A stretch of DNA of 64,000 nucleotides, taken from Actinopolyspora biskrensis. Its GTDB lineage: Bacteria > Actinomycetota > Actinomycetes > Mycobacteriales > Pseudonocardiaceae. The translations under genes were made by a program, and so were the position numbers. The notes beneath the pieces are model-generated. The model saw only the letters and a program-made list of their open reading frames with translations, did not search any database and was not told the DNA's origin. This document shows, piece after piece, positions 45,806-55,016 of the stretch. The stretch's first letter is position 1, and every line of letters begins with the position of its first letter. The DNA is taken from contig NZ_JACBYW010000005.1 in NCBI RefSeq assembly GCF_013408175.1, forward strand, positions 310,001-374,000, read 5' to 3'.

Positions 45806-47305
45806 ATGACCAACGAGCTCGAGCACTTCATCGGCGGCAAGCGCGTCGCGGGAACCTCGGGGACCCAAGGCGAGGTCTTCGATCCGAACACGGGAACGGT
45901 CCAGGCCAGGGTGCCGTTCGCCACCTCGGGGGAGGTGGACGCCGCCGTGCGCGGCGCGGCCGAGGCACAACGCGAATGGGCGAGTTGGAACCCCCAGCGC
46001 AGGGCGCGGGTCCTGATGAGGTTCCTCGAGCTGTGCAACGAGGAGATGGACTCGCTGGCTCGGCTGCTGGCCTCCGAGCACGGCAAGACCGTGCCGGACG
46101 CGCGCGGCGACGTGCAGCGCGGCCTCGAGGTCGTCGAGTTCGCCGCGGGAATCCCGCACCTGCTCAAGGGCGAGTACACCGAAGGAGCGGGCACGGGCAT
46201 CGACGTCTACTCGATGCGGCAGCCGCTCGGTGTCGTCGCCGGCATCACCCCGTTCAACTTCCCGGCGATGATCCCGCTGTGGAAGGCCGCCCCCGCGATC
46301 GCCTGCGGTAACTCCTTCGTGCTCAAGCCGTCCGAGCGCGACCCCTCCGTGCCGCTGCGCCTGGCCGAGCTGTTCGTCGAGGCGGGGCTGCCCCCCGGGG
46401 TGCTGAACGTGGTCAACGGTGACAGGACGGCCGTGGACGCGCTGCTCACCCACCGGGAAGTGGAGGCCGTCGGTTTCGTCGGCTCCTCCGACATCGCCGA
46501 GTACATCTATTCGACCGCGGCCGCGCACGGCAAGCGCGCACAGTGCTTCGGCGGCGCGAAGAACCACATGATCATCATGCCGGACGCCGACCTGGACCAG
46601 GCGGTCGAAGCCCTGGTGGGAGCGGGATACGGCTCGGCGGGCGAGCGCTGCATGGCCGTATCGGTGGCCGTGCCCGTCGGGCAGCCCACGGCGGATGCGC
46701 TCGTCGAGAAGCTGAACGAACGGGTCCGGGGACTGCGGATCGGCACGAGCTTCGACGAGTCCGCGGACTTCGGCCCGCTGGTGACCGAACAGGCCAAGAA
46801 GAAGGTCGAGGACTACATCGAGCTCGGCGTCGGTGAAGGGGCCGAGCTGCTGGTCGACGGTCGCGGATTCCGGATGCCGGAGCACGAGGACGGCTTCTTC
46901 CTCGGCGCGTCCCTGTTCGACAACGTCACCCCGGACATGCGGATCTACCGGGAGGAGATCTTCGGGCCGGTGCTGTCGGTGGTGCGTGCCGCCGACTACG
47001 AGGAGGCGCTGCGACTGCCCAGCGAGCACGAGTACGGCAACGGTGTCGCGATATTCACCAGGGACGGGGACTCGGCCCGCGAGTTCGCCGGGAGGGTGAA
47101 CACCGGCATGGTCGGCATCAACGTTCCCATCCCCGTGCCGATCGCATACCACACGTTCGGCGGTTGGAAGCGCTCCGGATTCGGGGACCTGAACCAGCAC
47201 GGACCGGACTCCATCCGGTTCTACACCAAGACGAAGACCGTCACCTCCCGTTGGCCCTCCGGGCGCAAGGAGGACGCCAGCTTCACCATTCCGACGATGC
47301 ACTGA
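45806..47305 (+). CDS. mmsA: Methylmalonate-semialdehyde dehydrogenase (acylating)
   Basis: CoA-dependent oxidative decarboxylation of methylmalonate semialdehyde to propionyl-CoA, a late step of valine and thymine breakdown. The 499-residue aldehyde dehydrogenase has GITPFNFPAMIPLWKAAPAI, catalytic Cys282 in GSAGERCMAVSV and a C-terminal NQHGPDSIRFYTKTKTVTSR-type end (GPDSIRFYTKTKTVTSRWP). ATG at 45806 is used; the frame is open 24 codons upstream. It is the first gene of a valine-degradation cluster. Confidence 0.95.
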   Translation: MTNELEHFIGGKRVAGTSGTQGEVFDPNTGTVQARVPFATSGEVDAAVRGAAEAQREWASWNPQRRARVLMRFLELCNEEMDSLARLLASEHGKTVPDARGDVQRGLEVVEFAAGIPHLLKGEYTEGAGTGIDVYSMRQPLGVVAGITPFNFPAMIPLWKAAPAIACGNSFVLKPSERDPSVPLRLAELFVEAGLPPGVLNVVNGDRTAVDALLTHREVEAVGFVGSSDIAEYIYSTAAAHGKRAQCFGGAKNHMIIMPDADLDQAVEALVGAGYGSAGERCMAVSVAVPVGQPTADALVEKLNERVRGLRIGTSFDESADFGPLVTEQAKKKVEDYIELGVGEGAELLVDGRGFRMPEHEDGFFLGASLFDNVTPDMRIYREEIFGPVLSVVRAADYEEALRLPSEHEYGNGVAIFTRDGDSAREFAGRVNTGMVGINVPIPVPIAYHTFGGWKRSGFGDLNQHGPDSIRFYTKTKTVTSRWPSGRKEDASFTIPTMH

Positions 47306-47484
47306 CGCGCTCTGCGTGGTTGGTCGGGTGAGCGGCACGTGAGTCGGCGTTCGTCCGTTCGCGGACCGGGGGTGATCCCGCCCGGTCCGGGAGAGGCCAC
47401 GGCCGGTGCCCCGCGGGGCGGGCCCGGCGACACGCGAGGAAACGACGCCGCGAACCGGCGTCCCCGATCGAGCAGGAGTACCAA

Positions 47485-48662
<1,178 letters not shown>

Positions 48663-48666
<4 letters not shown>

Positions 48667-49721
48667 CGAGCCAGGAGAACGACGAGCAGCAGGTGCTGTT
48701 CGAGGTGTGGGGAGCACTCGGCCGGATCACGCTCAACCGGCCGAAGGCCCTGAACTCGCTGACCTACGACATGGTCCGGGCGGTGCTGACCGCGCTGGAC
48801 CAGTGGCGCACCGACGACAGGGTGCGCGCGGTGCTCATCGAGGGCGCGGGCGACCGCGGACTGTGCGCAGGTGGGGACATCCGCGCGATGTACGACGCGA
48901 TCAAGGAGGGCGAACCGGAACTCACCGAGACGTTCTGGGCCGCCGAGTACCGGATGAACGACGCGCTGGCGCGCTATCCGAAGCCGGTCGTGGGAATCAT
49001 GGACGGCATCTGCATGGGTGGCGGTGTCGGGATATCGGCCCACGGTTCGCACCGCGTGGTCACCGAGCGCTCCAAGGTGGGCATGCCCGAGGTGGGGATC
49101 GGATTCGTCCCCGACGTCGGCGGCACCTACCTGCTCTCGCGCACCCCGGGGGAGCTCGGCACGCACATGGCACTGACCGGTGGTCCGGTGAGCGGTGCCG
49201 ACGCGGTGCACTGCGGGCTGGCCGACCACTACGTCGCGAGCGGTGACCTCGAGGAACTGATCGCAGCGCTCGGAGCGGGCGACGTGGAGGCAGCACTGGA
49301 GAAGTACTCCACCACGCCTCCGCGCTCCGAACTGGGCGAGGCGCGCGAGTGGATCGACCAGGTCTACGGGCGCGACTCGGTCGAGGAGATCCTGGAGGGG
49401 CTGCGTGCGCGGCCCGAGTCCGCCGCGCAGGAAGCCGCCCGGACGATCGCCACCAAGTCGCCGACCTCGCTGAAGGTCACCCTGAGGGCGCTGCGCGCCG
49501 CGCGTGAGCTGGACTCGCTGGAAGAGGTGCTCGATCAGGAGTACCGCGTCTCGCTGTCGTGCACTCACCTGGGCGACTTCGTCGAGGGGGTGCGCGCGAC
49601 TCTGGTGGACAAGGACCGCGACCCCTCCTGGTCGCCAGCCCGGCTCGAGGACGTCGACGAACAACGCGTCGCCGCCTTCTTCGCACGTCCCACCGGCGGG
49701 GACCTCGGTCTCTCCGGCTGA
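48663..49721 (+). CDS. 3-hydroxyisobutyryl-CoA hydrolase
   Basis: Crotonase-fold thioesterase of 352 residues, the longer HIBCH form rather than a 260-residue hydratase. Marks are LCAGGDIRAMYD (oxyanion hole), MDGICMGGGVGISAHGSHRV and GMPEVGIGFVPDVGGTYLLS. It would release 3-hydroxyisobutyrate in valine breakdown. Overlap with the acyl-CoA dehydrogenase and the mmsB gene 54 bases downstream support this. No separate enoyl-CoA hydratase for the middle step lies in the cluster itself; the one at 51994 may supply it. Confidence 0.9.
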
Positions 49722-49775
49722 GGTCCGGTGCCCCTCGGTGGTCACAATGTCGGATCACGAGAAAGGTGGATGGCC

Positions 49776-50666
49776 ATGGCTGTCATCGGATTCATCGGGC
49801 TGGGACACATGGGCGGGCCCATGTCGGCGAACCTGGTCAAAGCCGGACACACCGTACGGGGGTTCGACCTTTCGTCCGATGTGCTGCGGAGCGCGGCTGA
49901 GCACGGGGTGACGGCCGTGGACTCGGCCGTCGACGCGGTCGACGGCGCCGACGCCGTGATCACGATGCTTCCGGGGGGCAAGCACCTGCTGGAGTGCTAC
50001 GACGAGATCCTCGGGTCGGTCTCCGGAGCCACACTGCTGATCGATTCCTCGACCGTGGACGTCGCGGACTCCCGGCGGGCCCACGAGCTGGCCGGGCAGG
50101 CGGGGCTGGAGTCGGTGGACGCACCGGTTTCCGGCGGCACGGCCGGGGCCGAGGCCGGAACGCTGACTTTCATGGTCGGAGGTGGTGAGCAGGCCTACCG
50201 GTCCGCGCAGGAGTTCCTCGAACCGATGGCTCGCAAGGTGATCCACTGCGGAGGAGCGGGCAACGGTCAGGTCACCAAGATGTGCAACAACCTCATGTTG
50301 GCGGCTTCGATGCTGGGAGTGGCCGAGGCGTTCGTGCTCGGGGAGAAGCTCGGTCTCCCGCACCAGGCGCTGTACGACGTCGCCTCGGTCTCCACCGGGC
50401 AGTGCTGGTCGTTGACCACCAACTGCCCCGTGCCGGGCATGGTGGACACGAGCAGGGCCAACCACGACTACGAACCCGGGTTCGCGGCCGAGCTGATGCT
50501 CAAGGATCTCGGGCTCGCGGTTTCGGCGGCCGAGCGCAGTGGTGCGGACACGGAGGTGGGGCGGCTCGCCTCGAGCATCTACGAGCGCTTCAACTCCGAG
50601 GGAGGCGGCGGCTACGACTTCAGTGCCGTGATCAATTCCATCAGGCAGCGCTCGGCGGAGAGCTAG
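49776..50666 (+). CDS. mmsB: 3-hydroxyisobutyrate dehydrogenase
   Basis: NAD-dependent oxidation of 3-hydroxyisobutyrate to methylmalonate semialdehyde, the substrate of MmsA. The 296 residues start with the dinucleotide fold VIGFIGLGHMGGPMSANL, followed by DAPVSGGTAGAEAGTL and the catalytic lysine in GNGQVTKMCNN. ATG at 49776 lies six bases after AGGTGG, which is better placed than ATG at 49770. It closes the valine cluster; a hairpin follows at 50704. Confidence 0.95.
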   Translation: MAVIGFIGLGHMGGPMSANLVKAGHTVRGFDLSSDVLRSAAEHGVTAVDSAVDAVDGADAVITMLPGGKHLLECYDEILGSVSGATLLIDSSTVDVADSRRAHELAGQAGLESVDAPVSGGTAGAEAGTLTFMVGGGEQAYRSAQEFLEPMARKVIHCGGAGNGQVTKMCNNLMLAASMLGVAEAFVLGEKLGLPHQALYDVASVSTGQCWSLTTNCPVPGMVDTSRANHDYEPGFAAELMLKDLGLAVSAAERSGADTEVGRLASSIYERFNSEGGGGYDFSAVINSIRQRSAES

Positions 50667-50703
50667 AGGAGCTCCCGGCGGAAGTTCGTCCGGCGGATCC
50701 GAT

Positions 50704-50761
50704 TCCCCGGAGCGTCCGGGACCCGGGGAGCCGCTTTCCCGTCGGGGAGCTGTTTTCCCCG
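50704..50761 (+). terminator. Two hairpins after mmsB
   Basis: TCCCCGG/CCGGGGA (50704-50710 with 50723-50729), then CGGGGA/TCCCCG (50743-50748 with 50756-50761), starting 38 bases after the stop. Confidence 0.5.
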
Positions 50762-50866
50762 ATCACGGGAGTGGGGTGGCCACGCGCGGGCGACAACCGG
50801 GCTCGCGGACGCTCCGGGACACCCGCGCACGTTCTCGAGAACCTCGGGGTACGCTGACCCCTCGTG

Positions 50867-51151
50867 ATGGGCGAACTGGTCGCGTTGTGGGACGGGGTCG
50901 CGTCGTGGCTCGTGATGCTTCCCTACCCGTTCCAGGTGACGCTGGTACTGGCCGTGCTCGTCCCGCTGTGCTGGCTCGTCGCTCGCCTGGTCGACCGGGT
51001 CACGGACGAGGTCGCGGCCAAGCTGACGAGGGTTCGCGATGCCGAACCGCCGTTGCGCAGGCGGGAACGCTACGTTCGCGGACGTGCCGGTTCCGGTTTT
51101 GGTGTGAGGTGGCGACGTGTTGGACCGGGGCGGCGCAGTGTTCACTCGTGA
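50867..51151 (+). CDS. Small single-helix membrane protein
   Basis: About 94 residues, not recognised. One strong hydrophobic helix (about 11-40: WLVMLPYPFQVTLVLAVLVP) is followed by an Arg-rich cytoplasmic tail. ATG at 50867 or the GTG directly before it is the start; TACGCT (50850-50855) nine bases upstream may be a -10 of a leaderless transcript. Third-position G+C of the hydrophobic part looks coding; the last 30 residues are less convincing. Confidence 0.55.
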   Translation: MGELVALWDGVASWLVMLPYPFQVTLVLAVLVPLCWLVARLVDRVTDEVAAKLTRVRDAEPPLRRRERYVRGRAGSGFGVRWRRVGPGRRSVHS

Positions 51152-51172
51152 TCGATTCCGCCGGAGGCGAGG

Positions 51173-51265
51173 GTGAATTCGCGCGCTCGCATAACGCTCG
51201 TGCTGCTTGTGATGATCGCTCTGGTCGTGTTCGGCTGGGTGGCCGAGCACGTCGATGTCGTCTGA
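51173..51265 (+). CDS. Tiny hydrophobic peptide, 30 residues
   Basis: GTG at 51173 follows GGAGG by five bases. The product has a basic start (MNSRAR), a 17-residue hydrophobic helix (ITLVLLVMIALVVFGWV) and an acidic end (AEHVDVV), typical of a small single-pass membrane peptide. It begins 22 bases after the preceding small membrane gene, so they may be one unit. I know no named family. Confidence 0.45.
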   Translation: MNSRARITLVLLVMIALVVFGWVAEHVDVV

Positions 51266-51460
51266 TCGATGTTTTCCGATCGGATCGTTGGTTGGGGCGG
51301 GGGCCGCTACCCGATGTCGGGGCACCCGCAGCGAGAGCCCGCGAGAGGTTCACGCCAAGTGACCAGCTATGACAATCTGAACGTGAACATCTTGATGAAT
51401 GGTCGCGAAGGAATCGTCCGCGGGTTCGGCGGGCGATGAGATCGAATTGCGCGGTTGTCG

Positions 51461-51889
51461 ATGATGAGTCCGGTTGGTTTTCTGAAGCGGAACGCGAGGA
51501 AGGAAGCCGTGGTGCCCGAGCCAGCTCCGCTGCCCGTGTTCGACACTACCGAGGAAGCCGTGCGGCAGATGCGCGCCGCAGGCGCTTTCGTGCACGTCGT
51601 GGACGGGTCCGAAGTGTTCAGCAAGCGGATGATGCTGGACGCCGTGGCGGCCGAGCTCTCGTTCCCGGAGTGGGCGGGTCGCAACCTGGACGCGCTGCAC
51701 GACTGCCTGATCGACCTGTCGTGGCTGCCCGCCGGGGAGCACGTGCTGGTCTGGTCGAACCACCGCGTGCTGGCCGAGCACGATCCCAAGGCTTACCGGG
51801 GGGTCGGCTCGGTGCTGGTGGCCGCGGCCCAGGAGTCGGGGGAACGCGTCTTCCGGGCGGTCTGCGCCGAGGACGGTAACGCCGAGTAG
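51461..51889 (+). CDS. Barstar-family protein
   Basis: A 142-residue protein whose C-terminal 90 residues match the barstar fold (VDGSEVFSKRMMLDAVAAEL, FPEWAGRNLDALHDCL, then DLSWLPAGEHVLVW). Barstars inhibit ribonucleases of the barnase type. No barnase-like gene lies near, so it is an orphan inhibitor or serves another role. The N-terminal 40 residues are basic and variable. Start choice among ATG 51461, ATG 51464 and TTG 51455 is uncertain. Confidence 0.82.
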   Translation: MMSPVGFLKRNARKEAVVPEPAPLPVFDTTEEAVRQMRAAGAFVHVVDGSEVFSKRMMLDAVAAELSFPEWAGRNLDALHDCLIDLSWLPAGEHVLVWSNHRVLAEHDPKAYRGVGSVLVAAAQESGERVFRAVCAEDGNAE

Positions 51890-51953
51890 CGGAGTGCTTC
51901 CCCGCGTGCTTCTCTGCGGTCCGCGCGGGGCCGTCCGAAGTCGACGGCGGGAC

Positions 51954-51988
51954 CGGGCAGGGGCCCACCGCCGGTGAGACCCTGCCCG
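51954..51988. terminator. Hairpin between barstar gene and enoyl-CoA hydratase
   Basis: A 9-bp stem (51954-51962 with 51980-51988) enclosing a second CACC/GGTG stem, between two convergent 3' ends; likely acts on both. Confidence 0.55.
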
Positions 51989-51993
51989 CGGTG

Positions 51994-52770
51994 CTATTCG
52001 GACCACTGCGCCCAGGAGGGCGCGCGCTTCTCGGCGAAGGCCCGCATTCCCTCCGCGGCCTCCTCGCTCGCGAAGTGGTGGGCCGACAGCTCCAGCATGT
52101 TCGCGAAGTCCGTTTCGAGGCCCTCGGGGCGCGACGTCCGGAGCATCTCCTTGGTGGCGGCCAGCGCGTTCGGAGCGCCCTTGGCCAGCATCTCGCTGTA
52201 GCGGGCCACTTCGGTCTCGAGCCGATCGGCGGGTACCGCCGAGTTGAGCAGGCCGATGTCCACCGCGCGTCGCGCGTCGAAGGTCTCTCCGGTGAGGAAC
52301 AGCTCGTGGGCCTGCCGCGCCCGCAGCAGCGGCAGCACGGTCACCGAGATCACGGCGGGCACGACTCCGATGCGTACCTCGCTGAAGGCGAAGGTGGCCT
52401 CCTCGGCGGCGACGGCGATGTCGGCGGCGGAGACCAGGCCGAGCCCACCGGCTCGCGCGGGGCCGGCCAGTTTCGCGACCACCGGTTTCGGACTGTTCCA
52501 GATCCGCTCCACCAGCCGGGGGACCTCGTTGATGCCCTGGTTCTCGGCGCTCTCGGAGCGGGACTCCTTGAGGTCCATCCCGGCGCAGAACACGGGTCCG
52601 GTGTGGTCCAGCACGATCAACCGCGTCGAGTCGTCCGCCGTCGAGTCGTCCAGCGCTCCGAGCAGTTCCCCGCGCAGTTGTGCGGACAGCGCGTTGCGGT
52701 TGTGCGGCGAGTCGAGCGTGATCGTGGCGACCCCGTTGTCCACTTCGCGATGCACGAGTTCGTCAGCCAT
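51994..52770 (-). CDS. Enoyl-CoA hydratase/isomerase family protein
   Basis: A crotonase-fold protein of 258 residues. The oxyanion hole is visible in PVFCAGMDLKES and AGPARAGGLGLVSAADI, and one catalytic glutamate in FSEVRIGVVPAV. It may hydrate methacrylyl-CoA for the nearby valine cluster or act in fatty acid oxidation. It is on the opposite strand, so not in that operon. ATG start at 52770. Confidence 0.9.
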   Translation of the reverse strand: MADELVHREVDNGVATITLDSPHNRNALSAQLRGELLGALDDSTADDSTRLIVLDHTGPVFCAGMDLKESRSESAENQGINEVPRLVERIWNSPKPVVAKLAGPARAGGLGLVSAADIAVAAEEATFAFSEVRIGVVPAVISVTVLPLLRARQAHELFLTGETFDARRAVDIGLLNSAVPADRLETEVARYSEMLAKGAPNALAATKEMLRTSRPEGLETDFANMLELSAHHFASEEAAEGMRAFAEKRAPSWAQWSE

Positions 52771-52817
52771 GCGGGCAGCCTAGCCGCGCCGGGCACGTGT
52801 GACGACACCGCGGGAGC

Positions 52818-52850
52818 ACGCGGTGCGGTCCCCGGGGAACCGCACCGCGT
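52818..52850 (-). terminator. Strong terminator after the propeller/small-protein operon
   Basis: Perfect 12-bp stem (52818-52829 with 52839-52850) with a 9-base loop, 17 bases beyond the 3' end of the small gene on the minus strand. Confidence 0.65.
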
Positions 52851-52866
52851 CGGAACCGTTGTACGG

Positions 52867-53046
52867 CTACCGCCACTGGTGGGAAGCGGAGGCAACGTAC
52901 CCGGACTCCGGTGTGCGGGAATCCGCCGGACTATCCGGAGTCGCCCGATCGAGTTCTTCGCTCAGAATCGCGTCGATCGTGTGGTTCGCCCGCCGCAACG
53001 ACAACACCAGCCAGATCACGCCGAGTGTCAGTGCCACAGCGAGCAC
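52867..53046 (-). CDS. Small membrane-anchored protein, 59 residues
   Basis: GTG at 53046 stands eight bases after GGAGG and four bases after the stop of the secreted propeller gene, so it is translationally coupled. The product has a hydrophobic segment at residues 2-17 (LAVALTLGVIWLVLSL), a positively charged RRANH next to it, and an acidic, Pro/Ser-rich tail. Not recognised. Tight coupling suggests it acts with, or protects against, the secreted partner. Confidence 0.6.
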   Translation of the reverse strand: MLAVALTLGVIWLVLSLRRANHTIDAILSEELDRATPDSPADSRTPESGYVASASHQWR

Positions 53047-53049
53047 GGG

Positions 53050-54729
53050 TCAGTCCTCCGATGCCGAGATGGTGGTGCTGGGGGAACCGATGGCGTTGCC
53101 GTCGGTGTCCACCGCGCGGATGCGGTAGGTGCCTGCCGTGTGCTCGGTGTCGGTGTAGCTGAGTCGCGGCGTGTTCCAGGGACGGTTGCGCTGGGTGACG
53201 GTGTGGATCGGTTCGTCGGCTCCCCTGCGGATCACCTCGTAGCGGATGTTCGTGGTTTGGGCCGACCAGGTGGTGTTCCAAGTGATCGTCACGTTGCCGT
53301 CCGCGTCCCGGGAAAGGTCCGGAGAGGTCAGCAACGCTTGCTTGGGTCCGTTGTCGACGGATCCGGGGACGTCGCGGGCACCGAACAGGGCGAGGCTCTG
53401 CCGGTCTTTCCCGTTGACGGTGGTGAACTCGCCACCGACCAGCACGTACTCACTTGTCGCGTCGACCGCCCACGGGCCGTGCTGCCACGCCGAGCCCGCC
53501 GGTCCCTGGTCGGTGTTCGGGAACCACGGCAGCACCCCGGGCACGGGATCGCCTTTCTCGACGTGGTTGGACGTAGCCGTCGCGGTTTCCGTCGCCGTGG
53601 TCGTTTCCGCCAGCAAGCGGTAGTACTGGTCGTCGGTGACTTCGTCCATGGCCGCGCAGTCGTGGGTGTGCGAAGCGCTGTAGAGGATGCCGTCGGCCAC
53701 GGCGACTCCCTGGGTGTCTCCGTAGCACCCGTCCCACCAGTCGGCTTCGCCGGTAGCGATGTCGATGGCGGTGCGTCCTTCGAACCGGACCTCGTTGTTG
53801 CTGTGGTCGTAGGCGCCGAAATAGGCGGTGCCCGTGCTGTCGGTAGCGATGTCGGTGACCACTTCGCTGCCTGCGGGCACGCGGGCTTGCCAGGAGACGT
53901 TCGCCCCCGAGGTGTCGTCCACGGCCATCATGGCGCGGCGCTGTTCCCCGTTGACCGCGTTGAAAGCACCACCGAGCAGTACACGTTGCTGCGCCGGCGC
54001 GGCTTGGACGGTGAACACCTCGTTGTCGACGGACGGGTTCCACGAGGTGAGGCTTCCGTCCGTGTCCACGGCGGCCAGGCGTTGACGAGCGGTGCCGTCG
54101 ACGGCGTCGAACGCTCCACCGAAGTAGACGGTGTTCTCGGTTGCGGACAGGCCGCGGACACGACCGGTGGCACGGGGATCGAAGTTCGGGTCCAGCTCGC
54201 GCGATGCGGTGTCGAAGCGGGCGATGCGGGAGCGCCATTCTCCGTTGACCTGATCGAAGTCCCCGACGACGTAGAGCTCGGAGCCGTCCGGGGAGGCTTC
54301 GAGCTGAAACACCGAGTCACAGGCCCAGGCAGGTCCTTCGACCTCTCGGCAGTACGGGCCCGGGTAGTTCTGGAGTGTCTGACTGACGGCGACTTCGGGG
54401 GTCCAGGGCAGCAGTTCTCCGGTGTCCAGATCGAACGCGAGGAGGTTGTGCCGGGTGACCTCACCGTCACCGCCGGGCGCTACTCCGTCGGGGCGTGCCT
54501 TGGTGAACATGCCACCCGCGTAGGCGGTGTCTCCGACGATGGTCACCGAGAAGATCGTGCCGTTGGTCTGCGGCGTGGGCATCGAGCCTGCGGTTACCGG
54601 AGTCGGCGTGGATTCGGCTGCTTCGGCTGCGGAAGCCTTCGTGGTAGCGACTCCGGGAAGCAGCACGGCACCGGCCGCGATGCCGGCGGTCAGTACCGCC
54701 CGCCAACCTCTTCGACGGGCAACGAGCAT
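53050..54729 (-). CDS. Secreted delta-60 repeat (beta-propeller) protein with fibronectin-type domain
   Basis: A 559-residue exported protein. A signal peptide (about 1-35, RRRGWRAVLTAGIAAGAVLL) is followed by repeats of the kind ..GDFDQVNGEWRSRIARFD.., ..GAFDAVDGTARQRLAAVD.., ..GAFNAVNGEQRRAMMAVD.. and ..GEFTTVNGKDRQSLALF.., i.e. DUF5122/delta-60 propeller blades. The last 90 residues look like a fibronectin type III domain (NVTITWNTTWSAQTTNIRYE). ATG at 54729 follows GGAGG. It diverges from the RHS gene, 287 bases away. Four cysteines suggest disulfides outside the cell. Function unknown; adhesion or surface binding is possible. Confidence 0.8.
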   Translation of the reverse strand: MLVARRRGWRAVLTAGIAAGAVLLPGVATTKASAAEAAESTPTPVTAGSMPTPQTNGTIFSVTIVGDTAYAGGMFTKARPDGVAPGGDGEVTRHNLLAFDLDTGELLPWTPEVAVSQTLQNYPGPYCREVEGPAWACDSVFQLEASPDGSELYVVGDFDQVNGEWRSRIARFDTASRELDPNFDPRATGRVRGLSATENTVYFGGAFDAVDGTARQRLAAVDTDGSLTSWNPSVDNEVFTVQAAPAQQRVLLGGAFNAVNGEQRRAMMAVDDTSGANVSWQARVPAGSEVVTDIATDSTGTAYFGAYDHSNNEVRFEGRTAIDIATGEADWWDGCYGDTQGVAVADGILYSASHTHDCAAMDEVTDDQYYRLLAETTTATETATATSNHVEKGDPVPGVLPWFPNTDQGPAGSAWQHGPWAVDATSEYVLVGGEFTTVNGKDRQSLALFGARDVPGSVDNGPKQALLTSPDLSRDADGNVTITWNTTWSAQTTNIRYEVIRRGADEPIHTVTQRNRPWNTPRLSYTDTEHTAGTYRIRAVDTDGNAIGSPSTTISASED

Positions 54730-55016
54730 GGGATTTCCTCCGTGGGGACAGCACCGGGTTCGGATGTCTGGTCCGGCGGTGTGGGGCCGAGTTCCACACC
54801 GCCGGCGAGGAAACGTAGATGTAGTTGGATTACGCAACAAACTAAAGTGGTTCAGGACACACCGCTCTGCTCCGTGCGGAGGTCATCCACAGATGAGTGC
54901 GATCACAGTTATGATTTCGTGCTGTTTCGGGTCGACTTCGTTGAATTATCAGTTTGCCCGGTCCCGGGCACGAGTGGTGCCAGGCCGAGCGGGACGAACC
55001 GAAAGAGCGACGAAGC

